From assembly GCF_003333265.1 (NCBI RefSeq), contig NZ_QOLB01000150.1, forward strand, positions 1 to 37,979: a stretch of DNA of 37,979 nucleotides, read 5' to 3'. The notes below the pieces were generated by a model. That model worked only from the letters and a program-made list of their open reading frames with translations, did no database searches and was not told where the DNA came from. The translations under genes and the position numbers were made by a program. This document shows positions 1-8,137 of this stretch, piece by piece. The DNA comes from Candidatus Halocynthiibacter alkanivorans (GTDB taxonomy: Bacteria; Pseudomonadota; Alphaproteobacteria; Rhodobacterales; Rhodobacteraceae). Within the stretch, counting starts at the first letter, position 1. Each line of letters begins with the position of its first letter.

Positions 1-28
1 GCTGCTGAAGGGCCGCGGCACCACCTGA
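1..28 (+). CDS. Possible C-terminal tail of a convergent gene (edge fragment)
   Basis: The forward frame starting at base 2 reads LLKGRGTT followed by a TGA stop at 26-28. This nearly copies the last residues of the convergent M3 peptidase, which ends LLKGRGLS. The fragment is too short to identify. It could be the end of a real plus-strand gene or only one arm of an inverted repeat (see the repeat entry at 1-69). Low confidence. Confidence 0.25.
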
Positions 29-69
29 GCGTCCGCGTGGCTTAACTGAGTCCGCGCCCCTTCAGCAGC
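1..69. repeat. 18-bp inverted repeat between convergent 3' ends
   Basis: Bases 1-18 and 52-69 are reverse complements at 17 of 18 positions (mismatch at base 13), separated by 33 nt. The right arm lies inside the last codons of the M3 peptidase gene. The arms could form a long stem in transcripts from either side. There is no T-tract, so it is not a canonical intrinsic terminator. The repeat may continue left of the window. Confidence 0.6.
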
Positions 70-2060
70 GCCTCGACACCGGGCATTGCGCCGCGAAACG
101 CCATCCAGGCTTCCGCCGCATCCTGTGACCCGCCAGCCGACAGGATGTGTTTCTCCAGCTTCGCTGCCATGTCCGCATCGAACGCCCCGCCCGCCTCTTC
201 AAAAGCGGCAAAGGCATCGGCGTCCATCACTTCTGACCACATGTAGGAATAATAGCCCGACGCATAGCCGTCGCCGGAGAACACATGCGCGAAATGCGGC
301 GTGGCGTGGCGCATGCCAATCGCCCGGGGCATGCCTATACCGGCAAGCACCTCTACCTGTTGCGCCATCGGGTCAGCCGGAGCCGCGCCGCGGTGAAACG
401 CCAGATCCACCAGCGCCGAGGCGATATACTCTACGGTATTAAATCCGGCATCATAGGTCTGCGCCGCCAGCAGCCGCTTTAACATATCCGCAGGCATTAC
501 CTCCCCGGTCTCGGCGTGGGTGGCGTATTTTGCCAGCACTTCCGGCACCTCGAGCCAATGCTCAAAGAGCTGGCTGGGCAGTTCGACAAAATCGCGTGCC
601 ACCGAGGTACCGGAAATGCTTTCATAGGTCACATCCGACAGCATCTGGTGCAGCGCGTGGCCAAACTCGTGAAACAGCGTGCGCGCGTCATCATAGGACA
701 GCAGCGCCGGCGAGCCTTCCGCCGGTTTGGCGAAATTGCAGACATTGACCACGATGGGGCGGATATCACCGGCCAGTTTTTGCTGGCTGCGCATGGCTGA
801 ACACCAGGCGCCGGAGCGTTTGGAGCTGCGCGCGAAATAGTCGCCAAGGAACACCGCCAGATGTTTGCCATCCCGTGTCACCTCCCAGCCGCGCACATCG
901 TCATGATACAGCGCCTGATCCAGGGGGGCGAATTCCAGCCCGAACAGCCGGCTGGCGCAGTCAAAAGCGGCTTCAATCATGCGCTCCAGCTGCAGATAGG
1001 GTTTCAGCTCCGCCTCATCGAGGTCATGTTCCGCTTTGCGCCGTTTCTCCGAATAATAACGCCAGTCCCAGGGCTCCAGATCGCCGTTGATGCCATCGTC
1101 CTGCATCATGCGCTCCAGCACCTCAGCGTCCGCATCGGCCGCCGCCCGTGCCGGTTCCCAGACCCGCATCAGCAGCTCGTGCACTTTATCCGGTGTTTTG
1201 GCCATTTCGGTTTCAAGTTTGTAGTCGGCAAAACTGGCATAACCGAGCAGCGCGGCGCGTTCCTGACGCAGGGCCAGCACTTCTGCCGCAATGGCACGGT
1301 TGTCAGTGTCGCCGCCATTGGCACCACGCGCGCCCCAGGCCGCCCAGGCGGATTGGCGCAGGTCACGGCGCTGTGAAAACTGCAGGAATGGCACGATCAG
1401 CGAGCGCGACAGCGTCACCACCGGGCCCGCAGCGCCTTTTTCCGCGCCGGCAGCGCGCGCCGTGGTGATGACAAATTCGGGCAGCCCGGCAAGATCCTCC
1501 TCAGACAGTTCCATAAACCAGGAGCGTTCATCCGCCAGCAGGTTCTGGGTGAAGTCGGTGGAGAGCACCGCGAGGCGTTCCTTGACCTCAGCCATGCGGT
1601 CGCGTGCGTCGCCGGTCAGATTGGCCCCGGCACGCACAAACCCCCGATGGCAGAGATACAGCACCCGCATTTGCTCGTCCGTCAGTCGGAGACTGTCGCG
1701 CGCCTGCCACAACGTTTTGACCCGCGCGAACAAAGCGGTATTTTGCGAGACTTCCGACGAATAGGCGGCGAGTTTTGGCGAGAATTCCCGCTGCAGTTTT
1801 TCGCGCATCTCCGTGCTGTCGGCGCCGGCCAGGTTGTAAAACAGCGACAGGATCCGGTCGAGTTCCGCATCTGCGCCTTCCAGCGCCTCAATCGTATTGG
1901 CGAAGGTCGCTGCCGCTTCATTGCTGGCAATCGCGGCGATGGCGGCGCGCGACGTGACCAGCGCCGCGTCAAAGGCGGGGGCAAAGTGGTCATCCGTTAT
2001 CTGCGCAAATGGCGGCAGTTCAAACGGGGTCGCCCAGGCGGACAAAAGCGGGTTGGTCAT
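42..2060 (-). CDS. M3-family zinc oligopeptidase (oligopeptidase A / Dcp type)
   Basis: A 672-residue cytosolic peptidase of the thimet oligopeptidase family (M3), which degrades short peptides such as signal-peptide remnants. The zinc motif HEFGH is visible near residues 463-467, and the downstream segment ESISGTSVARDFVELPSQ carries the third-ligand glutamate region typical of M3. The length agrees with the family (about 670-690). I chose the ATG at 2060, which is preceded by AGGAG six bases upstream and gives the usual start MTNPLLSAW. A longer frame from 2150 adds 30 unlikely residues. No signal peptide is seen. It lies 90 bp downstream of the MoeB-like gene on the same strand, so it may be cotranscribed or have its own promoter. 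The last codons form one arm of an inverted repeat. PrlC/OpdA versus Dcp cannot be settled here. Confidence 0.93.
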   Translation of the reverse strand: MTNPLLSAWATPFELPPFAQITDDHFAPAFDAALVTSRAAIAAIASNEAAATFANTIEALEGADAELDRILSLFYNLAGADSTEMREKLQREFSPKLAAYSSEVSQNTALFARVKTLWQARDSLRLTDEQMRVLYLCHRGFVRAGANLTGDARDRMAEVKERLAVLSTDFTQNLLADERSWFMELSEEDLAGLPEFVITTARAAGAEKGAAGPVVTLSRSLIVPFLQFSQRRDLRQSAWAAWGARGANGGDTDNRAIAAEVLALRQERAALLGYASFADYKLETEMAKTPDKVHELLMRVWEPARAAADADAEVLERMMQDDGINGDLEPWDWRYYSEKRRKAEHDLDEAELKPYLQLERMIEAAFDCASRLFGLEFAPLDQALYHDDVRGWEVTRDGKHLAVFLGDYFARSSKRSGAWCSAMRSQQKLAGDIRPIVVNVCNFAKPAEGSPALLSYDDARTLFHEFGHALHQMLSDVTYESISGTSVARDFVELPSQLFEHWLEVPEVLAKYATHAETGEVMPADMLKRLLAAQTYDAGFNTVEYIASALVDLAFHRGAAPADPMAQQVEVLAGIGMPRAIGMRHATPHFAHVFSGDGYASGYYSYMWSEVMDADAFAAFEEAGGAFDADMAAKLEKHILSAGGSQDAAEAWMAFRGAMPGVEALLKGRGLS

Positions 2061-2150
2061 AAAATCTCCTTGGCGCGCCTTGCGGGCCAGATCTGGACGG
2101 GTGGGTAGGACAGGACCCGCAGAGGGGCGGTCCGGTAAAGTCAAAATCAT

Positions 2151-3179
2151 TCAGCCGCCACAAACCGGACAGTCTGTGCGCGGCTTGGCATTGATAATTC
2201 GGGTGTCGGCATAAAGCGCATCATAGATCATCAGACGTGAACGCAGGGTTTCCCCGGCGCCGGTGATCGCTTTGACCGCCTCCAGCGCCATCATCGCGCC
2301 GATCACACCAGGAAGCGGGCCAATCACCCCGGCTTCGGCGCAGCTCGGCACCAGATCTGCGGCCGGCGCTTTGGGGAACACACATTGATAACAGGGGGTG
2401 CCAGCGGCAGCGTCATAAAGACTGATCTGGCCTTCCCACTGGGTCAGCGCCGCCGCAATCAGCGGCTTTCCGGCGGCAACTGCCAGCCGGTTCACCAGAT
2501 AGCGGGTGTCAAAATTATCGCAGCCGTCGAGCACAATATCGTAGTCATCCAGGATCTCGGCACAGCTCTCGTTCAGCCGCCGGTGATAGGGGCGCACGGT
2601 GATATGGGGGTTTTGCGCCAGCATCGCCACCTCGGCCGAAAACACCTTGGGCATGCCGATGCGCGCGTCGGTGTGAATGACCTGGCGCTGCAGGTTGGAA
2701 TTGTCCACCACATCATCATCGATGACGCCGATGGTGCCCACACCGGCGGCGGCGAGATACTGCAGCGCCGGCGCCCCAAGCCCGCCGGCCCCGACCACCA
2801 GGACGCGGGCGTTTTTCAGCTTTTTCTGCCCCGGTCCACCGACCTCGCGCAGCATGATATGGCGAGCGTAGCGGTCCAGCTCAGTGGTGGAAAAGGTGCC
2901 GGTCTGCGCAGACGCATGGGCAGGTCTGGCGCGGGATTTCAGCCAGGTCAGCCCCTGGCGGTAACTGAGTACAATCGCAGCAAAGCCCCCCAGAAGCAGC
3001 CATTCGCCCGGCGCCACACCGATGGTGGCGGCAAGCGGGTTGCCGGCCGGCAGCACAAACAGCGCCAGCGCAATGGCCCCATAGAGCAGCGCAATCATCG
3101 CCCAGCGCACAGAGCGCGGCGCTTTCATCAGCGCGCCAAAGCTCCAGAGCGCCACGGATACCATCAGAAACCAGATCAT
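2151..3179 (-). CDS. moeB: Membrane-anchored MoeB/ThiF/HesA-family adenylyltransferase
   Basis: E1-like enzyme of the MoeB/ThiF family. These enzymes adenylate the C-terminal glycine of a small sulfur-carrier protein (MoaD or ThiS) for molybdopterin or thiamine synthesis. Visible features are the nucleotide loop GAGGLG (130-135), DDDVVDNSNLQRQ (154-166), CDNFDTR, the likely active Cys280, and zinc pairs CYQC (263-266) and CPVC (337-340). All expected E1 residues are present. Unlike E. coli MoeB (about 250 aa), the first 80 or so residues hold three hydrophobic segments (about 3-18, 25-43, 58-74), so the catalytic domain should be tethered to the inner membrane facing the cytosol. The start overlaps the dut stop as TGATG, so it is the third gene of coaBC-dut-moeB. 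The true partner (MoaD, ThiS or other) is not shown. Confidence 0.85.
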   Translation of the reverse strand: MIWFLMVSVALWSFGALMKAPRSVRWAMIALLYGAIALALFVLPAGNPLAATIGVAPGEWLLLGGFAAIVLSYRQGLTWLKSRARPAHASAQTGTFSTTELDRYARHIMLREVGGPGQKKLKNARVLVVGAGGLGAPALQYLAAAGVGTIGVIDDDVVDNSNLQRQVIHTDARIGMPKVFSAEVAMLAQNPHITVRPYHRRLNESCAEILDDYDIVLDGCDNFDTRYLVNRLAVAAGKPLIAAALTQWEGQISLYDAAAGTPCYQCVFPKAPAADLVPSCAEAGVIGPLPGVIGAMMALEAVKAITGAGETLRSRLMIYDALYADTRIINAKPRTDCPVCGG

Positions 3180-3646
3180 CAGCTGCGCCCTGTTGAGCCA
3201 AAGCCACCGCTGCCACGGCGGGTGTCAGACAGGCTGTCGCGCAGGGCCATCTGCGCCTGCACCACCGGCGCCACCACCATCTGGGCAATGCGGTCTGCAT
3301 GGTTCACAGTAAAGGGCTCTGCGCCCAGGTTGATCAGGATCACGCCAAGCGGGCCACGGTAATCGCTGTCGATGGTGCCCGGCGTATTGGGCAGGCTGAT
3401 GCCATGTTTCAGCGCCAGACCAGAGCGCGGCCGGATCTGCACTTCAAAGCCAGGCGGAATTTCCATGCGCAGGCCGGTGGGGATCAAGGCACGACCCATC
3501 GGGGCCAGGCTGATACCACTGGCGCGTTGTTCCGGGGCCAGGTTGGCGCGCAGGTCGGCACCGGCGGCCCCCGGAGTTTCATAACCCGGCAGGCCCAACG
3601 CGGTGTCGGCACCCGGCAGCCATTCAAAAGCGATCACCGGCCCCAT
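3179..3646 (-). CDS. dut: dUTP diphosphatase (dUTPase)
   Basis: Trimeric dUTPase converting dUTP to dUMP and pyrophosphate, which keeps uracil out of DNA and supplies dUMP for thymidylate synthesis. All five family motifs are visible: AGADLRA (28-34), PRSGLA (73-78), GTIDSDYRG (90-98, with the catalytic Asp93), RIAQMVVAP (119-127) and the C-terminal P-loop-like [10 protein letters not shown] (144-153). At 155 residues the length is normal. The ATG at 3646 shares one base with the coaBC stop (TGATG), and its own stop shares a base with the next start, so translation is probably coupled across the three genes. The coaBC-dut pairing is widely conserved in proteobacteria. Confidence 0.97.
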   Translation of the reverse strand: MGPVIAFEWLPGADTALGLPGYETPGAAGADLRANLAPEQRASGISLAPMGRALIPTGLRMEIPPGFEVQIRPRSGLALKHGISLPNTPGTIDSDYRGPLGVILINLGAEPFTVNHADRIAQMVVAPVVQAQMALRDSLSDTRRGSGGFGSTGRS

Positions 3647-4863
3647 CAGACCAGCACCGTCTTTGGATCCGCAAGTTCCGCAGCGATACGGAGGGCCAGT
3701 TTTTGTGCCACCGCATCTTTCTTCATGCGCGGCCAGGTCTCATACCCATCGGCACTCAGCAGGGTGACGGCGTTTTCACTGCCCCCCATAATGCCAGTTT
3801 CCGGCGACACATCATTGGCCAGCATCCAGTCGCAACCTTTGCGCGCGCGTTTGGCAGTGGCATTGGCAATCACATCGTCCGTTTCGGCAGCAAAGCCGAC
3901 CACCAGGCCGGGCCGGGCCGCAGCCAGATGCGAGACCTCAGAGAGGATGTCGGGATTCTCGGCAAATTCCAGCACCGGCAGCTTGCCCTTGCCGTCCTTT
4001 TTGATTTTGGAGTCTGAAGCCGAAACGACGCGCCAGTCCGCCACCGCAGCGGCAAAGACCGCCGCGTCCGCCGGCAGCGCATCCATCACCGCAGCGTGCA
4101 TCTGAGCGGCGGTTTCGACCTGCACGATCTGCGCGCCGTCCGGCAGTGCTGCGACCACCGGGCCGGTGACAAACGTCACCTTCGCACCCAGCGCCAGCAA
4201 GGCGCGCGCAATGGCGCTGCCCTGGGCGCCGGAGGACCGGTTGGCGATATAGCGCACCGGGTCAATCGGCTCATGGGTCGGCCCGGAGGTGATCAGGATA
4301 TGTTTGCCTTTCAATGGTCCCGTCGCCAGGGCAGTGCGCACAGCGGCAACAATCGCCATCGGTTCCGCCATACGGCCGGGGCCAAATTCACCACAGGCCA
4401 TCTGGCCCTCGTCCGGCCCCACAAACAGAATGCCGTCGCCTGTCAAAGTGGCCACATTTCGCTGTGTTGCCGCGTGCTGCCACATGCGCACATTCATCGC
4501 CGGCGCCAGCAGGACCTTTTTGTCGGTGGCCAGCAACAGGGTCGAAGCCAGGTCATTGGCGAGACCCTGGGCCATTTTGGCCATCAGATCCGCTGTGGCC
4601 GGCGCCACCACCACCAGATCCGCGGCGCGGGACAGTTCGATATGGCCCATTTCGGCCTCATCATTCAGGTCAAACAAGTCGCGGTAGACTTTTTGCGCCG
4701 CAAGTGCAGAGACCGAGAGCGGGGTGACAAACTGCTCGCCGGCACTTGTCAGCACCGGCGTCACCTGTGCGCCGTCTTCGCGCAGGCGCCGGATCAGGTC
4801 CAGCGCTTTGAATGCCGCGATACCGCCGCCGATAATAAGAAGAATTCGCTTGCCTGCCAGCAT
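3646..4863 (-). CDS. coaBC: Bifunctional phosphopantothenoylcysteine decarboxylase / phosphopantothenate-cysteine ligase
   Basis: Bifunctional coenzyme A synthesis enzyme (Dfp), 405 residues. The N-terminal CoaC flavoprotein half decarboxylates phosphopantothenoylcysteine. The C-terminal CoaB half joins cysteine to 4'-phosphopantothenate using CTP. CoaC marks are the active-site histidine in GHIELSR (His74), the PAMN motif (121-124) and the catalytic Cys157 in ACGE, where the family more often has ACGD. The CoaB half begins near residue 187 ([10 protein letters not shown]) and includes NRSSG and KIKKDGKGK. The ATG at 4863 is the family-typical start ([10 protein letters not shown]), although its Shine-Dalgarno is weak. 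A possible promoter lies at 4895-4922. First gene of the overlapped coaBC-dut-moeB cluster. Confidence 0.96.
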   Translation of the reverse strand: MLAGKRILLIIGGGIAAFKALDLIRRLREDGAQVTPVLTSAGEQFVTPLSVSALAAQKVYRDLFDLNDEAEMGHIELSRAADLVVVAPATADLMAKMAQGLANDLASTLLLATDKKVLLAPAMNVRMWQHAATQRNVATLTGDGILFVGPDEGQMACGEFGPGRMAEPMAIVAAVRTALATGPLKGKHILITSGPTHEPIDPVRYIANRSSGAQGSAIARALLALGAKVTFVTGPVVAALPDGAQIVQVETAAQMHAAVMDALPADAAVFAAAVADWRVVSASDSKIKKDGKGKLPVLEFAENPDILSEVSHLAAARPGLVVGFAAETDDVIANATAKRARKGCDWMLANDVSPETGIMGGSENAVTLLSADGYETWPRMKKDAVAQKLALRIAAELADPKTVLV

Positions 4864-5222
4864 CTGTCGCCCGCCTGTTCATTGCTCCCCTCATATCTAA
4901 GACGGCTGAGACACAGGGGCAAGTGTGGGGGGAGGTGGAACCGCACAGACGGTTGGAGCCCTAGGGTGCTCAGAAGGTCAGAGAGCCAGCCAGGTAAAAG
5001 GACCGGAGCAGCAAAGGCGCTGGGGCAACGGACAAACAGCCAGGGGCAGAAGACCCATTTTTGGGGGGAGGGCGCGACCAGATCAGCTGTGATGCAGAAG
5101 TCGCACGGTCCGCCCTGCGCCCCGGGGGCCGCAGCGACGGGCTGGCGTGGCATTAATAAGCCTGTGTTGCTGAGCCCGTGTTGCAGGGCCTTTTTGCTGG
5201 TGCGGTATTGCCGGGAGCAGGA
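4864..5222. other. 359-bp intergenic stretch between rpoH and coaBC
   Basis: No credible gene is seen on either strand. The open frames here have no Shine-Dalgarno, cross into coaBC out of frame and resemble no family. The stretch holds the proposed coaBC promoter at its left end, an 8-bp CCCTAGGG palindrome near 4970 and, near the rpoH stop, a weak GCCC/GGGC stem (about 5173-5190) with a CTTTTT run on the plus strand. I looked for SRP RNA, 6S RNA, tmRNA and RNase P signatures and recognised none. Confidence 0.5.
4895..4922 (-). promoter_or_regulatory. Possible sigma-70-type promoter for coaBC
   Basis: On the minus strand TTGCCC (4922-4917) and TTAGAT (4900-4895) are separated by 16 bases, about 30 bases before the coaBC ATG. 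Spacing and position fit a housekeeping promoter, but the -35 is weak and no expression data exist. Confidence 0.3.
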
Positions 5223-6101
5223 TTACAGCAGCAGGGCCAGCACCTCTTCACCGTGACGTTCCAGATGCTTGCGCATTTTACCAAGCGCCGCGGCTTCGAG
5301 CTGACGGATACGTTCTTTGGACAGGTGCAGCTCGCGACCGAGGCTTTCCAGCGTGCGGGGGCTGTCATGCAGTTTACGCTCACGGATGATAAAATTTTCA
5401 CGCTCCGACAACACCTCCATTGCCTGCAGCAACCAGCGGCGCAACGCGCGGGTATCATGATCGCTTTCAACCTGATCTGAGCCCTGGCTGTTTTCGTCGG
5501 CCAGGGTGTCGATCCATTCGCGGCCCTCATCCGCCGCGCTCTGCGTGGCGTTCAGTGAAAAGTCGGACCCCGCCAGCCGCCCGGACATCATTTCAACATC
5601 GCGTAAAGGCACTCCGACCTCCGAAGCGATCCGGTGGCGCAGCTGATGTCCGTCAAGCTCCTCGCCGCAGGCAAAAGCATCGCGCTCGACCTGGGCCTGC
5701 ACCCTGCGCATATTGAAAAACAGCGATTTCTGCGCCGAAGTAGAGCCGGTGCGCACCATCGACCAGTTGCGCATGACATAGTCCTGGATCGAAGCTTTCA
5801 CCCACCACATGGCGTAGGTGGAAAATCGCACCCCCCGGTCAGGGTCAAATTTGTCGGCGGCTTTCATCAGCCCCAGGCTGGCCTCCTGGATCAGATCATT
5901 CATCGGCGCGCCATAGCGTTTGAATTTGGCGGCCATCGAAATGGCCAGCCGCATATAGGCAGTGATCAGGCGGTGCAGCGCCACTTCATCGCGCTGGTCC
6001 CGCCAGGCCAGAGCCAGGTCATGTTCGGTTTCGGCGTCCAGATATTCCGCCTGCATTGCCTGGCGTGAAAATCTCTGGTCATTGATGTGATCAAGTGCCA
6101 T
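5223..6101 (-). CDS. rpoH2: RNA polymerase sigma factor RpoH, group II (sigma-32 family)
   Basis: Alternative sigma factor of the sigma-32 family, 292 residues. Region 2 includes NDLIQEASLGLMKAADKFDP and FSTYAMWWVKASIQDYVMRN (about 68-112). The RpoH box QKSLFFNMRR follows (about 124-133). A C-terminal helix-turn-helix (TLESLGRELHLSKERIRQL, about 250-270) reads the -35 element. As I recall, the group I protein of Rhodobacter has SAQKKLFFNLRKAK and a different N-terminus, so this is better placed in group II, which in R. sphaeroides controls singlet-oxygen and oxidative-stress genes. The ATG at 6101 has a strong GGGAGG seven bases upstream; a longer frame to 6149 has none. It is divergent from the cobinamide kinase gene. 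No clear RpoE-type promoter was seen upstream. Confidence 0.9.
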   Translation of the reverse strand: MALDHINDQRFSRQAMQAEYLDAETEHDLALAWRDQRDEVALHRLITAYMRLAISMAAKFKRYGAPMNDLIQEASLGLMKAADKFDPDRGVRFSTYAMWWVKASIQDYVMRNWSMVRTGSTSAQKSLFFNMRRVQAQVERDAFACGEELDGHQLRHRIASEVGVPLRDVEMMSGRLAGSDFSLNATQSAADEGREWIDTLADENSQGSDQVESDHDTRALRRWLLQAMEVLSERENFIIRERKLHDSPRTLESLGRELHLSKERIRQLEAAALGKMRKHLERHGEEVLALLL

Positions 6102-6205
6102 ATTTTTCCTCCCAAGTGCATCTGCGCGTGCGACCTCTTTCTGCGGCACGCAGTTTCTCTGATACGCAATTCTACCGCATCTGACTGACCGGAGGTGTCA
6201 CAACC

Positions 6206-6739
6206 ATGTTCCCCCCCCTTACGCTCGTGCTTGGCGGTGCTTCCTCCGGAAAATCGGACGCAGCAGAAAAGCTAATTGTTCTCAGTGACCTGCCCCGGGT
6301 GTACATTGCCACGGCACAGGCATTTGATGACGAAATGCGGGCCAAAATCGCCGATCACAAAGTCGCGCGGGGCCCGGACTGGCGCACAATTGAGGCACCT
6401 CTGGACGTTGTCGCTGCGTTGGATCACGCCGGTGATCACGAGATCGTGCTGCTGGATTGCGCCACTTTGTGGCTTACAAACCAGATACTGGCGGACAGGG
6501 ATATCCGCACTGAGAGCGCCGCTTTGCTGGCCGCTCTGACCCGTTGCGCCGCCCCGGTTGTGGTGGTTTCAAACGAGGTCGGTCAGGGTATTGTACCAGA
6601 AAATGCGCTGGCGCGCATGTTTCGTGCAGAACAAGGACGCCTGAACCGTCTTTTGGCAGCGCAGGCGGACCGGGTGGCCGGGGTGATGGCCGGCCTGCCC
6701 TTCGTGTTGAAAGGTGAATTTCCGGAGGACATATTTTGA
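6206..6739 (+). CDS. cobP: Bifunctional adenosylcobinamide kinase / adenosylcobinamide-phosphate guanylyltransferase
   Basis: Enzyme of nucleotide-loop assembly in cobalamin synthesis and salvage (CobP in alphaproteobacteria, CobU in Salmonella). It phosphorylates adenosylcobinamide and then transfers GMP to form AdoCbi-GDP. The P-loop GGASSGKS (10-17) is present. The RVYIATAQAFDDEMRAKI and DHKVARGPDW segments contain the family's guanylyl-accepting histidine region, and VSNEVGQGIVPEN is diagnostic. At 177 residues the length is normal. GGAGGT lies about ten bases before the ATG. The next gene overlaps its stop by four bases. Other cob genes are not in the window, but the B12-dependent mutase gene ecm is at its far end. 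Confidence 0.95.
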   Translation: MFPPLTLVLGGASSGKSDAAEKLIVLSDLPRVYIATAQAFDDEMRAKIADHKVARGPDWRTIEAPLDVVAALDHAGDHEIVLLDCATLWLTNQILADRDIRTESAALLAALTRCAAPVVVVSNEVGQGIVPENALARMFRAEQGRLNRLLAAQADRVAGVMAGLPFVLKGEFPEDIF

Positions 6740-7311
6740 CAAACTTCTGGTGGGTGCGCCATGGCCCGACCCATGCCACCGTGATGGCGGGCTGGTCTGA
6801 TATTGCGGCCGACTTGTCAGACACAGCGGCGCTGGAGCGGCTTTCCGACTATCTGCCGACCACCGCGCTGGTGGTCTCGTCCGACCTGGTGCGCTGCACC
6901 GCCACCGCAGATGCGATTGCTGGCGCGCGTCAGCGGCTGCCGGCGGATCCGGGCCTGCGCGAGCTGAATTTCGGCGACTGGGAGATGCGCAACTGGGCCG
7001 ATATTGACGCCGAAGACCCGGAGGCGATTCGCGCCTACTGGAGCAATCCCGGTGACAGCCGCCCCCCGAATGGCGAAAGCTGGAACGAGGCCGCGGCGCG
7101 GGTCTCGGCGGCGGCCGACCGTTTGCTGGCGAAACACGCCGGCGCGGATCTGGTGGTGGTGGCGCATTTTGGCGCCATCCTGACCCAGCTGCAGCGGGCG
7201 CTGCAACTGCCGTTGGCCGAGGTGTTTTCCCACAAGATCGGCAACCTGTCGGTCACCCGGCTGAGTTTTGATCAGCGCTGGATCGCCCATGAAATCGATC
7301 ACAATCCGTGA
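6736..7311 (+). CDS. Histidine phosphatase family protein (CobC / alpha-ribazole phosphatase-like)
   Basis: Phosphoglycerate mutase-like phosphatase of 191 residues. The catalytic core is RHG at 8-10 (phospho-accepting His9), with the acid Glu76 in RELNFGDWE and the second histidine His144 in VVAHFGA. The LRELNFGDWE segment and the coupling to cobP suggest removal of the 5'-phosphate of alpha-ribazole phosphate or adenosylcobalamin phosphate, the CobC role. Substrate specificity in this superfamily is hard to predict. The start is TTG at 6736, overlapping the cobP stop as TTGA. It is supported by GGAGG seven bases upstream and by the family-like start MTNFWWVRHG; no ATG is available. Probably translationally coupled to cobP. 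Confidence 0.85.
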   Translation: MTNFWWVRHGPTHATVMAGWSDIAADLSDTAALERLSDYLPTTALVVSSDLVRCTATADAIAGARQRLPADPGLRELNFGDWEMRNWADIDAEDPEAIRAYWSNPGDSRPPNGESWNEAAARVSAAADRLLAKHAGADLVVVAHFGAILTQLQRALQLPLAEVFSHKIGNLSVTRLSFDQRWIAHEIDHNP

Positions 7312-7387
7312 TATAACTCATGCCAAACATTCATTTTTGTGATGGACTTCATACTGTTAACAAGGGGGCATTCAACAGGAGACCCCT

Positions 7388-8074
7388 ATGTCATACGATC
7401 TTTATATCGGCGATGAAAGTTTTTCCAGCTGGTCGCTGCGCGGCTGGCTGATGTTTGAAAAGTTCGCCATCCCCTACACTCTGCACCGGATCGGGCTGTA
7501 TTCCGGCACCTTTACCGAAGATATGGCGGCGCTGGCGCCTGCGCGCTTTGTGCCGGTGATCCGCACGCCCGATGGTCAGGTGATCGGTGAGACCCTCGCC
7601 ATTGCCGAAACCCTGGCCGAAGCCCACCCGGAACAGGCGATGTGGCCAAGTGACCCGGCAGCCCGCGCCCGTGCCCGCTGGCTGGCAGCGGAGATGTGTT
7701 GCGGCTTCATGGCGCTGCGCGGGCAGTGCAATATGCAGCTGCGGGTTCAGTATCCAGGTTTTGACGCGTCAGATGCAACGCTTTCGGATCTGAAACGGCT
7801 GGAACATATCTGGGCTGCAGCACGCGCTGACTTCCCCTCAGACGGGCCCTGGTTGTTTGGGGACTATTCGCTGGCGGACGCCTTTTTTGCCCCGGTTGCG
7901 GCGCGTATTGCAGGGTATGACCTGCCGGTTTCAGATGCCACCCGCACTTATGTGGACCTGCACCTGGCGGACCCGGCCTTTCTGGCCTGGCGTGCGGAGG
8001 GCATGAAGGTAACCTACGACCCTTCGCCCTATCCGCTGGATATTCCGTCAGTGGCCTGGCCCACCGGCGGTTAA
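7388..8074 (+). CDS. Glutathione S-transferase family protein
   Basis: Cytosolic GST-fold protein of 228 residues. The N-terminal thioredoxin-like domain has SFSSWSLRGWL (10-20), where the serine/arginine of the glutathione-activating site is expected. VPVIRTPDGQVIGETLAIAETLAE (about 56-79) contains the cis-Pro and the glutathione-gripping Glu-Thr. The helical C-terminal domain includes WLFGDYSLADAFFAPVAARI, the usual N-capping motif. The substrate is unknown; roles range from detoxification to thiol repair. The ATG at 7388 has AGGAG eight bases upstream. Separated from the phosphatase gene by 76 bp and from comM by 63 bp. Glutathione synthetase is encoded about 2.6 kb downstream. Confidence 0.88.
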   Translation: MSYDLYIGDESFSSWSLRGWLMFEKFAIPYTLHRIGLYSGTFTEDMAALAPARFVPVIRTPDGQVIGETLAIAETLAEAHPEQAMWPSDPAARARARWLAAEMCCGFMALRGQCNMQLRVQYPGFDASDATLSDLKRLEHIWAAARADFPSDGPWLFGDYSLADAFFAPVAARIAGYDLPVSDATRTYVDLHLADPAFLAWRAEGMKVTYDPSPYPLDIPSVAWPTGG

Positions 8075-8104
8075 TCTTTCGGTAATCTGTTCGTGCCAGG
8101 GTTG

Positions 8105-8120
8105 GTAACCTTTCCTTAAC
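8105..8120 (+). promoter_or_regulatory. CtrA-like binding site upstream of comM
   Basis: GTAA, then seven bases, then TTAAC (8105-8120) matches the alphaproteobacterial CtrA consensus TTAA-N7-TTAAC with one mismatch. It lies 18-33 bases before the comM ATG. comM-type competence and GTA-recipient genes are known CtrA targets in Rhodobacter capsulatus. The site is close to the start codon, so activation would give an almost leaderless mRNA. Repression is also possible. Confidence 0.5.
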
Positions 8121-8137
8121 CAATCTTCGGGCGGACA

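Noticed and set aside
2061-2150. Longer start for the M3 peptidase at 2150
   Set aside because: The extra 30 residues have no Shine-Dalgarno and are not family-like, while ATG 2060 has AGGAG at ideal spacing.
4864-5222. Possible SRP, 6S, tmRNA or RNase P RNA
   Set aside because: None of the conserved core sequences I know for these RNAs was found on either strand; only weak short stems are present.
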